Shown: in pieces, positions 19,863 to 27,065 of the stretch
How positions within the stretch are numbered: position 1 is the first letter of the stretch
Layout of the letters: each line of letters starts with the position of its first letter
Source of the DNA: Mycobacterium haemophilum DSM 44634
GTDB taxonomy: Bacteria; Actinomycetota; Actinomycetes; Mycobacteriales; Mycobacteriaceae
Length of the DNA: 64,000 nucleotides
Direction of reading: 5' to 3'
NCBI RefSeq assembly: GCF_000340435.2
Contig: NZ_CP011883.2
Location: forward strand, 1,026,607-1,090,606
Notes under the pieces: generated by a model
Databases searched by the model: none
What the model saw: the letters and a program-made list of their open reading frames with translations, nothing else
Told to the model about the DNA's origin: nothing
Translations under genes and position numbers: made by a program

Positions 19863-20486
19863 TGTAAACGCCTTCTGGCATCGGCAATGGCAGCGCGAAT
19901 CAAATACGCCCCCTCAACTCGCCTCGAACCCGCACGTAATTCTGTTTCACGTCTTGATATTTCATTTCTACTAGGGCAGCGACACCCCGCTCGCAGATGC
20001 GATCGGCCGGGGCAACCCCGAGCAGGACCCATTAATGGTTGGCCGAGGAGGGCGGCCAGGTATAGGCCAAATGAACGGTGTCCATTCGCCGTGTGTCGGC
20101 GGTCCCTGGGTCTGGCGTTGCCATTTCGATGTGAATCCTCCGTAAATTACTTGTCGTACAGCGTTATCGAGGTGCGAGTGATAGTCAGCGTACGATCGGT
20201 GTCTGCCGATCCCGACCCGACCCGCCGGGCAAGATCACGATTTTCGGAGTCGGAGATGGTCTACTGAAGAGTTGTGTTACAGATGTTGCCGCTGTGACAG
20301 ACGAGGTAGTGGTATTTAGGTTTGGGAAGCATTGCAACCGATAATCCACGTGAGCGTTGGGTCAATATTGGGCCAACGCTCACGGTGAATTTCCAACTTG
20401 TTGAGGGAGCCAAGCCCGGATTGCTCTTTCCGTTACGCACTCATATTCTCCGACCGGCAACCCAGGCTCGGCCTGCTTGTGGTCGT
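19863..20486. other. Intergenic region with no supported gene
   Basis: 624 bp between the start of the secreted-protein gene and the end of the thiolase gene. ORFs here (such as 19887-20267 plus) have non-coding character and no recognisable protein. It must contain the promoter of the secreted-protein gene on the minus strand. Local composition is visibly less GC-rich than the flanking genes, consistent with an old insertion boundary. Confidence 0.6.
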
Positions 20487-21674
20487 CTAGCCCAGCCGCT
20501 CGATGATGGTGGCGTTGGCCATGCCGCCGCCCTCGCACATGGTTTGCAGTCCGTAGCGGCCACTCCGCTGTTCTAGGGCGTTGACGAGTGTCGTCATGAT
20601 CCGGGCGCCGCTGGCTCCCAGCGGATGCCCGATCGCAATGGCACCGCCGTTGACGTTGGTCTTGGCCAGATCCGCGCCGGTGTCGTGCGCCCACGCCAGG
20701 ACGACCGGTGCAAACGCCTCGTTCACCTCGAACAGGTCGATGTCGGCCAGCACCAGCCCGGCCCGATGCAACACTTTCTCGGTGGCGCCGATAATGCCGG
20801 TCAGCATGTAGAGCGGATCCGACCCCAGCACGGTCGTGGTGTGGATCCGGGCCAGCGGGCGCAGGCCCAGCTTCTTGGCGACCTCGCTGCTGGTGATCAA
20901 GACCGCGGCGCTGCCGTCCGACAGTGGCGACGAGTTGCCCGCCGTAATCGACCAATTGATCTGCGGGAAGCGCTCTTTCATCGCTTCGCTAGAGAATGAT
21001 GGCTGCAATGCGGCCAGCGTTTCTACGGTTGTTGCGGGCCGGATCATTTCGTCGGATTCCAGCCCGGCGATTCCGATCAGCTCGTTCTCAAAGAGCCCGT
21101 CCTTGGTGGCGCGGGCCGCCTTCTCATGACTGGATGCGGCGAACTCGTCGAGCTGGGTGCGCGAGAGGCCCCACTTCGCGGCGATCAGTTCGGCGCTGAT
21201 GCCCTGTGGCACCAGGCCCTCGGGGTAACGCGCCGCCATGTCCGCGCCGAACGGATTGCTGCCCGGCAGCACCGAGCTGCCCATCGGTACCCGGGACATC
21301 GACTCCACGCCGCCGGCGATGACGAGGTCGTAGGCGCCGGCGAGCACGCCCTGGGCGGCGAAGCTGATGGCCTGCTGGCTGCTGCCACACTGCCGGTCAA
21401 CCGTGGTACCAGGGACAGACTCTGGAAATCCGGCGCCCAACAACGCATTGCGTGCGATGTTGACCGCCTGGTCGCCGACCTGAGTGACGGCGCCGGCGAT
21501 GACATCGTCGATCTGCCCCGGATTCACGCCGGTGTGTGCCATCAGTTCGCGCAGGCTGTGCGCCAGCAGGTCGGCGGGCAGCACATCGTGCAACGCCCCA
21601 GTAGCCTTGCCCTTGCCGACGGGGGTGCGTACGGCGCCGACGATGACGGCGTCGCGGCCCTGGTACCTGGTCAT
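20487..21674 (-). CDS. Acetyl-CoA acetyltransferase (thiolase)
   Basis: FadA-type thiolase, 395 residues. ATG 21674 is preceded by AAGGAGGAG and gives the standard N-terminus MTRYQGRDAVIVGAVRTPVGK; the longer ORF crosses the operator. The acylated Cys is in VDRQCGSSQQA (about residue 89). Family motifs NEAFAP, GGAIAIGHPLGASGAR (catalytic His) and the second Cys in MCEGGGM are all intact. It catalyses thiolytic cleavage or condensation in fatty acid or steroid side-chain β-oxidation; the specific substrate is unknown. It is divergent from an HxlR regulator with a palindromic operator between them, so it is probably repressed by it. Confidence 0.92.
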   Translation of the reverse strand: MTRYQGRDAVIVGAVRTPVGKGKATGALHDVLPADLLAHSLRELMAHTGVNPGQIDDVIAGAVTQVGDQAVNIARNALLGAGFPESVPGTTVDRQCGSSQQAISFAAQGVLAGAYDLVIAGGVESMSRVPMGSSVLPGSNPFGADMAARYPEGLVPQGISAELIAAKWGLSRTQLDEFAASSHEKAARATKDGLFENELIGIAGLESDEMIRPATTVETLAALQPSFSSEAMKERFPQINWSITAGNSSPLSDGSAAVLITSSEVAKKLGLRPLARIHTTTVLGSDPLYMLTGIIGATEKVLHRAGLVLADIDLFEVNEAFAPVVLAWAHDTGADLAKTNVNGGAIAIGHPLGASGARIMTTLVNALEQRSGRYGLQTMCEGGGMANATIIERLG

Positions 21675-21697
21675 GGCTCCTCCTTGGGTCCAGTTCG

Positions 21698-21725
21698 CTA
21701 TACCCAGGTAACCATCTGGGTATAG
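21698..21725. promoter_or_regulatory. Palindromic operator between thiolase and HxlR genes
   Basis: CTATACCCAG and CTGGGTATAG form a perfect inverted repeat with 8-bp spacer. An overlapping second dyad pairs CCATCTGGGT (21713-21722) with ACCCAGATGG (21734-21743). Sitting in the 82-bp divergent gap, this is the expected binding site of the HxlR protein encoded next door. Confidence 0.85.
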
Positions 21726-21756
21726 TAAAAGCAACCCAGATGGAGAGGTGATTTGC

Positions 21757-22248
21757 ATGACATTTCTGCAGGGGCCCCTGGCCGACCGGGATAAGTGGTC
21801 GGCGGTGGGGGAGTGCGCGATTGAGAAGACCATGGCGGTGCTCGGCACCAAATCCGCCATGCTCATCATGCGGGAGGCGTACTACGGCACCACCCGGTTC
21901 GACGACTTCGCCCGCCGGGTGGGCCTCACCAAGGCGGCTACCTCGACGCGGCTGGCCGAGCTGGTCGACCTCGGACTGCTGACGCGGCGGCGCTACCGCG
22001 ACCCGGGGCAGCGCGGCCGCGACGAGTATGTGCTCACCGAGGCCGGCATCGATTTCATGCCCGTAGTCTTTGCGATCTTTGAGTGGGGGCGACACCACCT
22101 ACCGGGCAGCGACCGGCTACGGCTGACCCATCTGGGCTGTGGCGCCGATGCATACGTCGAAATCCGTTGCACTGCAGAGCACCCGGTGCCACCCGGCGAG
22201 CTCGGCATGCGGCTGGTATCTCGTTCTCGTCGTCGCGAGGGTGCGTAA
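21757..22248 (+). CDS. HxlR-family transcriptional regulator
   Basis: 163 residues from ATG 21757 (GGAGAGG 8 bp upstream; GTG 21748 is also open). The HxlR winged helix covers residues 15-105: CAIEKTMAVLGTKSAMLIMREAYYGTTRFDDFARRVGLTKAATSTRLAELVDLGLLTRR is the classic family signature. A C-terminal extension (about 110-163) with Cys residues (LGCGADAYVEIRCTAEHP) may bind metal or a ligand. It is divergent from the thiolase gene and most likely controls it and itself. Confidence 0.93.
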   Translation: MTFLQGPLADRDKWSAVGECAIEKTMAVLGTKSAMLIMREAYYGTTRFDDFARRVGLTKAATSTRLAELVDLGLLTRRRYRDPGQRGRDEYVLTEAGIDFMPVVFAIFEWGRHHLPGSDRLRLTHLGCGADAYVEIRCTAEHPVPPGELGMRLVSRSRRREGA

Positions 22249-22301
22249 ATGCACGCCCTTGGCGGCGTGCCGTCGTACAGACACGCACGCTCGCCGGCCG
22301 G

Positions 22302-23291
22302 TCAGGCCTGGTAGGTCTCCCTGAGCACCGCCAGCAGCCGCCTGGCGGCGGCCACGCGACGGACCGCGGGCCCGGACATGGTGTCCAGCACGCATTCGGG
22401 GTCGGCCGGCGGCCCCCTGTGCCCGCAGCCGCGTGGGCAGTCCTCGATCGCTTCGGCGAGGTCCGAGAAGGCCAGCACCACGTCGTCGGGCCGGATGTGG
22501 GCTAGCCCGAACGATCGGATTCCCGGGGTGTCGATCACCCAGCCGGAACCTTCCAGGGGCAGTGCGACCGACTGAGTCGAGGTGTGCCGCCCACGGCCGA
22601 TGTCGGTGACCTCGCCCACCGCCCGATCCGCTTCGGGCACAAGCCTATTCACCAGGGTCGACTTGCCGACTCCAGAATGCCCGAGTAGCACGGTGATTTT
22701 GCCGGCTAGCAAGTCCGCCACCGCGAGCAGGGGATCGTCGACCCCTGCGGCGACCACCGTCAAGTCCAGATCGACAAACTGCTTAGCGAATGGTTCCAGT
22801 GGCGCGAGGTCAGTCTTGGTCAGGCACAGGATCGGTGCCAGCCCGCCAGCATAGGCGGCGATCAGCGCCCGGTCGACCAGACCGGTGCGTGGCGGCGGGT
22901 CCGCCAACGCCACCACGATCAGCAGTTGATCGGCGTTGGCGACCACCACTCGTTCGCTGGTGTCGGTGTCATCGGCGGTGCGCCGCAACACCGTTCGGCG
23001 ATCTGAGCGCCGCACAATGCGGGCTAGGGTATCGGGTCGGCCGGACAGATCGCCGACGACGTCGACGTCGTCGCCGACGACGATCGGGGTGCGGCCCAGC
23101 TCGCGTGCCCGCATGGCCGTGATCCGTCGGTCGGGACAGCCGCCCAGCACGCAGCCCCAGCGGCCGCGGTCAACGCTGACCACCATGGCGGTCTCGGCGT
23201 CGGCGTGCTCGGGACGGGTTTTGGTCCGCGGTCGTGAGCCTCGGCCGGAGCGGACCTTGACATCGGACTCGTCGTAGTCGCCGGGCTTCAA
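22302..23291 (-). CDS. rsgA: Ribosome biogenesis GTPase RsgA
   Basis: Circularly permuted GTPase that assists late 30S maturation; homologue of Rv3228. The order G4 (TKTD) - G1 (GHSGVGKSTLVN) - G3 (DTPGI) is diagnostic. An N-terminal OB-like domain and the C-terminal zinc motif (CPRGCGHRGPPADPECVL) are present. TTG 23291 is preferred because it overlaps the aroA stop (TTGA) and gives 329 residues; the open frame continues 10 codons upstream to 23321 inside aroA. It is translationally coupled with aroA. Confidence 0.93.
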   Translation of the reverse strand: MKPGDYDESDVKVRSGRGSRPRTKTRPEHADAETAMVVSVDRGRWGCVLGGCPDRRITAMRARELGRTPIVVGDDVDVVGDLSGRPDTLARIVRRSDRRTVLRRTADDTDTSERVVVANADQLLIVVALADPPPRTGLVDRALIAAYAGGLAPILCLTKTDLAPLEPFAKQFVDLDLTVVAAGVDDPLLAVADLLAGKITVLLGHSGVGKSTLVNRLVPEADRAVGEVTDIGRGRHTSTQSVALPLEGSGWVIDTPGIRSFGLAHIRPDDVVLAFSDLAEAIEDCPRGCGHRGPPADPECVLDTMSGPAVRRVAAARRLLAVLRETYQA

Positions 23292-24607
23292 CCGGCCGAC
23301 CTCGTGAGCATGTCCGCCCACAGGTGTGGGAACTCGGGCAGTGTCTTGCTGGTGGCACCGATGTCGTCGACTTCGACTCCGGCCACCCGCAGCCCGACGA
23401 TCGCGCCGGCCATCGCCATCCGGTGATCGGCATACGCTCGCCAGACACCGGGCCGCAGCGGTGTCGCGGTGATCACCAGACCGTCGGGCGTTTCCTGACA
23501 GTCGCCGCCTAGCCGGTTGATCTCGGTGCTCAGCGCGGCGAGGCGGTCGGTTTCGTGGCCGCGCAGATGGGCGATGCCGTATAGCCGCGACACCGATCCT
23601 GGGGTTGCCAGCACCGCCAGCGCCGCCACCGACGGCGTGAGCTCACCAACAGCGCGCAGGTCGACATTAAAGCCGGGGTAGCCGTCCGCCGCCCCTCGTA
23701 CCTCGAGAAACGAATCAGTGTGGGTAACAACGGCATTCAGTTGTCCCAAGATGCTCAGGATATTGTCGGCGGGTTGCACACTGGTCGCCGGCCAGCCCGC
23801 GATGCGCACGGTTCCGCCGCTGACCACCGCTGCCGCCAGGAACGCAACAGCGTTCGTGAGATCGGGCTCGACGACCCAGTGCCGGGCTGCGACCGGACCG
23901 GGCCGCACCCGCCAACGGTTGCCGACCGAGTCGTCGACATCGACGCCGGCTTGCCGCAGCATCACCACCGTCATCGCGATATGCGGCGCCGACGGCAACG
24001 TCGAACCGGTGTGCTGCACGGTCAGCCCTTGGGTGAACGATGCTGCGCACAACAGCAGGCCGGAGACGAACTGCGAGGATGCCGACGCGTCGATGGCCAC
24101 CGTGCCACCGGCGACCGACCCGCTGCCCTGCACCCGGAAAGGCAAACCGGCGCCATCGACGGGGACGCCCAGACCACGCAGCGCATCCAGCAGCGGTGCG
24201 ATCGGCCGGGCCCGGGCTTGTTCGTCGCCGTCGAAGGTGACCGGGTCGGCGCTCAACGCCGCCAGCGGCGGGACAAAACGCAATACCGTGCCGGCCAGGC
24301 CGCAATCCACTCGGGCGTCTGCGCCGGGGGCAATTCGGCCGCTGACCGTCAAGGTGGAGCCGGTCTCGTCGACGTGCAGGCCCAGTGTCCGTAACGCTGA
24401 AATCATCAGGTCGGTGTCCCTGCTGCGCAGTGCGCCGCTGATGGTCGAGGTGCCTCCCCTGGGCGAGCCCGGGGGCCCCTGGCCCTGTGCGGCCGCCAGC
24501 GCCGCCAGCACCAGTGCTCGGTTGGTCTGCGATTTAGAGCCCGGAATGGTCACGGTCGCATGCACCGGTGTCGACGCGACGGGGGCCGTCCAGGGCTCGA
24601 TGCTCAC
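23288..24607 (-). CDS. aroA: EPSP synthase with a small in-frame insertion
   Basis: 3-phosphoshikimate 1-carboxyvinyltransferase of the shikimate pathway, 439 residues. Visible motifs are PGSKSQTNRALVLAALA (about 23-39), DCGLAGTVLRF, SASSQFVSGLLL, LRGHETDRL and DHRMAM. Between LAALAAAQGQG and TSTISGAL lies an extra GPPGSPRGG encoded by a GC-rich stem-forming segment (24455-24485) related to repeats elsewhere in the window. The M. tuberculosis protein, as I recall it, lacks this. The insertion is near an N-terminal surface loop, so activity is plausibly kept. It is divergent from the SRAP gene. Confidence 0.94.
   Translation of the reverse strand: MSIEPWTAPVASTPVHATVTIPGSKSQTNRALVLAALAAAQGQGPPGSPRGGTSTISGALRSRDTDLMISALRTLGLHVDETGSTLTVSGRIAPGADARVDCGLAGTVLRFVPPLAALSADPVTFDGDEQARARPIAPLLDALRGLGVPVDGAGLPFRVQGSGSVAGGTVAIDASASSQFVSGLLLCAASFTQGLTVQHTGSTLPSAPHIAMTVVMLRQAGVDVDDSVGNRWRVRPGPVAARHWVVEPDLTNAVAFLAAAVVSGGTVRIAGWPATSVQPADNILSILGQLNAVVTHTDSFLEVRGAADGYPGFNVDLRAVGELTPSVAALAVLATPGSVSRLYGIAHLRGHETDRLAALSTEINRLGGDCQETPDGLVITATPLRPGVWRAYADHRMAMAGAIVGLRVAGVEVDDIGATSKTLPEFPHLWADMLTRSAG
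24455..24485. repeat. GC palindromic segment inserted in aroA
   Basis: CCTCCCCTGGGCGAGCCCGG followed by GGGCCCCTGG, a self-complementary GC block coding for PPGSPRGG within aroA. In composition and symmetry it resembles the other GC palindromes of the window (12630, 57850, 59815), but the match is partial. Confidence 0.55.
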
Positions 24608-24662
24608 CCGCTACATCCTGCCGGGTCGGCGGGCGCGGTGGGTACCGGGCACCATGGTAGGC

Positions 24663-25544
24663 ATGTGCGGACGGTTTGCGGTCACCACGGATCCGGCTCT
24701 GCTGGCTGAGAAGATCGACGCGATCAATGAGGCGACAGCAACCGCCGACGCCAGTGCGGCCGCCCCCAACTACAACGTGGCTCCCACGGCAACCATCCCC
24801 ACGGTGGTGTCCCGCCATAGGGGCGATCGCCAGCGCGGCGAAGCTGGGCGCAGCGGGTCGTCACTCATTGAACCTAGGGGCGATCGCCAGCGCGGCGAAG
24901 CCGGGCGCAGCGGGTCGTCACTCATTGAACCTAGTGAGCCCGACGACGAGCCGACCCGCCGGGTGCGTCTCATGCGGTGGGGATTGATTCCGCCGTGGAT
25001 CAAAGTAAGCCCCGACGGTGGCCCGGACACCAAAGGTCCGCTGTTGATTAATGCCCGTGCCGACAAGATCGCCACGTCGCCGGCTTTCCGGAGTTCGGCC
25101 AAGAGCAAGCGCTGCTTGGTGCCGATGGACGGCTGGTACGAGTGGCAGGCCAACGCCGATCCGGTGCTTGGCAAAAAAGCTCCCAAGGCACCATTTTTCA
25201 TGCACCGCGACGACGGTGCCACACTATTCATGGCCGGACTGTGGTCGGTATGGAAACCAGCCAGTTCCGCCGCTCCGCTGTTGAGCTGCACCATCATCAC
25301 CACCGACGCGGTGGGGGAGCTGGCCGAGATCCACGATCGGATGCCGCTCATCCTTGCCGAAGACGACTGGGATGCCTGGCTGAATCCTGACGCCCCGCTG
25401 GATCCCGAGCTGCTGGCCCGATCGCCGGATGTGCACGGCATCGACATGCGTCCGGTGTCGACGCTGGTCAATAGTGTGCGGAATAACGGGCCCGAGCTGC
25501 TGGAGCCCGCCACACCGCAGCCGGAGCAGATCACGCTGCTGTAG
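24663..25544 (+). CDS. SRAP-domain DNA-protein crosslink repair protein with internal repeat insertion
   Basis: HMCES/YedK family (Rv3226c homologue), 293 residues. It shields abasic sites in single-stranded DNA by forming a thiazolidine link through Cys2. Active residues visible are Cys2 (MCGRF), Asn in YNVAP, Glu in DGWYEW, and His in EIHDRMPLI. ATG 24663 is forced by the need for Cys2; the open frame upstream is antisense to aroA. Between VVSRH and EPDDEPTRR a 19-residue unit (RGDRQRGEAGRSGSSLIEP) is present twice in tandem, encoded by a MIRU-like DNA repeat, lengthening a loop by about 38 residues. Confidence 0.93.
   Translation: MCGRFAVTTDPALLAEKIDAINEATATADASAAAPNYNVAPTATIPTVVSRHRGDRQRGEAGRSGSSLIEPRGDRQRGEAGRSGSSLIEPSEPDDEPTRRVRLMRWGLIPPWIKVSPDGGPDTKGPLLINARADKIATSPAFRSSAKSKRCLVPMDGWYEWQANADPVLGKKAPKAPFFMHRDDGATLFMAGLWSVWKPASSAAPLLSCTIITTDAVGELAEIHDRMPLILAEDDWDAWLNPDAPLDPELLARSPDVHGIDMRPVSTLVNSVRNNGPELLEPATPQPEQITLL
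24818..24931. repeat. MIRU-like element, two 57-bp tandem copies in SRAP
   Basis: Two units of 57 bp start at 24818 and 24875 and differ at one base (GAAGCTGGG versus GAAGCCGGG). The complementary strand reads ATGAGTGACGACCCGCTGCG then CCCGGCTTCGCCGCG, the hallmark of mycobacterial interspersed repetitive units with a small ORF (MSDDPLRPASPRW). 57 is divisible by 3, so the host frame stays open. Confidence 0.8.
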
Positions 25545-25632
25545 CGGTGGCTATGCCGCATCCGGGCTGTCGTCATTGTCGCCGTCGCGCAGCAGTTTCT
25601 CGGGGTGCCAGAATGTGTTGGTGCGGGGTTGG
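25488..25632. repeat. Long direct repeat, left copy (SRAP end + 13E12 end)
   Basis: 145 bp nearly identical to 26918-27065. It starts GGGCCCGAGCTGCTGGAGCC in the SRAP gene and covers the SRAP stop (25544). It then continues with the last 80 or so bases of a REP13E12-type gene on the minus strand (a truncated copy). The two copies differ by a base at 25576, a 3-bp deletion and substitutions near the end. The 1.3 kb between the copies contains the HEPN-domain gene. Confidence 0.92.
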
Positions 25633-25633
25633 C

Positions 25634-25665
25634 GGCGCATCGTCATTAAGGCGCATCGTCATTAA
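25634..25665. repeat. 16-bp perfect tandem repeat
   Basis: GGCGCATCGTCATTAA occurs twice in direct succession at the junction between the truncated 13E12 end and the HEPN gene. The second copy supplies the HEPN gene stop codon. Confidence 0.9.
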
Positions 25666-26705
25666 GCGGCTTTCAAGTCCTGTACGAGTTGCGGTTCTCT
25701 CATCGCCGCGATTAGCAACCGCTTCGCCATACAGCGAGCGAATGCGTGAAGGTCAAGCTCAAGAAATCCAGTCCAAGACGGCGGGTGGTTCTGCTTGAAC
25801 CATTTGATCGCATCCGTAGTGTCTCCGCCGTGGGCCGCGGCGCTGCGATAAAGATAGAGGTTCTTGATCACCTTCTCTGGGGCAACGCTGGTGCTTCCAT
25901 CCTTGAATGTGTCCAGCTGCAGCTTCCGGTGGTCTGGGAGTCGGTTGTTAAGAAGAAGGATATTTCTCGTCAACTGTCGCGTGAGGCTGTTAACGGGATC
26001 ACTCGGTTGCGGTGTGTGCGTGAGCAAACTTTCGATGACGCCGAAGTAGGCGAGGTATTTCTGAGTGGAATCTTCCGGCAGTCCGTCAGCCTCGATGAAT
26101 AACGCGAGAGTGCGTGCAATCTCTGGGTATTCATCGTCGTCAAGCGCTCGTCGAAGCTCGACCACCTCGGCAATCTCGACGAGGTTTGGGAACTCGGGCA
26201 TTTGATGCCTGTTATCACGTGAGATGAACTGGAAGACTTGGTTGGGATCACCCGACAACAGAGACCACCACCACGACGTCCCTATCGTCGCCGCAGCCGC
26301 AGGTGGTAGTTGAGAGCCGTTCCCCCATAGGGGTGTCCAGATGTCGGCGTCGGACAGTCTCAGGGCTTCGGTCAGGGATCGGGCGCTGATCAGCGGATTT
26401 ACGCGGCGGACAACCGTATACCGCCACTCGTCAGATGGAAGATCACCCCCCGATGAGTTGACTCTCGCACCGCCGTCTGGGCTAGTTTTTCTGGCTTCAT
26501 ACGGAAGAAGGGCGCGCGGCAGGTCGGACCAGCTACCTGGCATTAACATGCGGGCTTGGAAAAATGGCGTAAGCACATTCCTGTAAGCGTCAACGTGATT
26601 AGTTGTAGCTCTTTCTAGAGACCAGCCGGCCAAGTCGTAGGGCAGCGGCACGGACAAGTCGAGGTTGTTGAGCACCAACGCGAGCGATGGTTCCGGGACG
26701 GTCAC
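25662..26705 (-). CDS. HEPN-domain protein (Apea-like), possibly N-terminally truncated
   Basis: 347 residues from GTG 26705. The C-terminal third is a helical HEPN-type domain: KYLAYFGVIESLLTHTPQ, later LYLYRSAAAHGGDT containing the RNase motif R-x4-H, and a final helix LHAFARCMAKRLLIAAMREP. The upstream frame stays open except for one TGA at 26718-26720; beyond it MNDSQELQFGASIFGRRFRV from ATG 26891 reads in the same frame. The ancestral protein was therefore about 410 residues and may be interrupted. HEPN proteins are often toxins or defence RNases. The gene is AT-richer than its neighbours and framed by long direct repeats: probable transfer. Function is unproven. Confidence 0.65.
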   Translation of the reverse strand: MTVPEPSLALVLNNLDLSVPLPYDLAGWSLERATTNHVDAYRNVLTPFFQARMLMPGSWSDLPRALLPYEARKTSPDGGARVNSSGGDLPSDEWRYTVVRRVNPLISARSLTEALRLSDADIWTPLWGNGSQLPPAAAATIGTSWWWSLLSGDPNQVFQFISRDNRHQMPEFPNLVEIAEVVELRRALDDDEYPEIARTLALFIEADGLPEDSTQKYLAYFGVIESLLTHTPQPSDPVNSLTRQLTRNILLLNNRLPDHRKLQLDTFKDGSTSVAPEKVIKNLYLYRSAAAHGGDTTDAIKWFKQNHPPSWTGFLELDLHAFARCMAKRLLIAAMREPQLVQDLKAA

Positions 26706-26917
26706 CTTGCCATGTTGTCACGTAAACGGCCGGCCAGAGCCAAAACACCTGAAATTACCCAAGCCGAAAAGATCAAGATCGCTAACGGTCAAGGCTCTTA
26801 CATTTGCGGGGAATGCGCGATCCGTGGCAGCTACTCGAAATCGGCGCCCGAAAATTGACGCGCCGAATTGCAACTCTTGAGAGTCGTTCATGAATCTCAC
26901 ATCAGACGCTTGCAGCT

Positions 26918-27065
26918 GGGCCCGAGCTGCTGGAGCCCGCCACACCGCAGCCGGAGCAGATCACGCTGCTGTAGCGGTGGCTATGCCGCATCCGGGCTGT
27001 CGTCACTGTCGCCGTCGCGCCGCAGCAGTTTCTCGGGGTGCCAGTACGTGTTGATTCTCGGTTGG
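26918..27065. repeat. Long direct repeat, right copy
   Basis: Second copy of the 145-bp repeat at 25488. It carries the last 54 bp of the SRAP gene and stop, then leads into the intact 13E12 gene. Hence the original SRAP-13E12 junction exists twice, with the HEPN segment between. Confidence 0.92.

Noticed and set aside
24818..24931. CRISPR-like direct repeats
   Set aside because: Only two abutting copies with no spacers, inside a coding frame and matching MIRU architecture.
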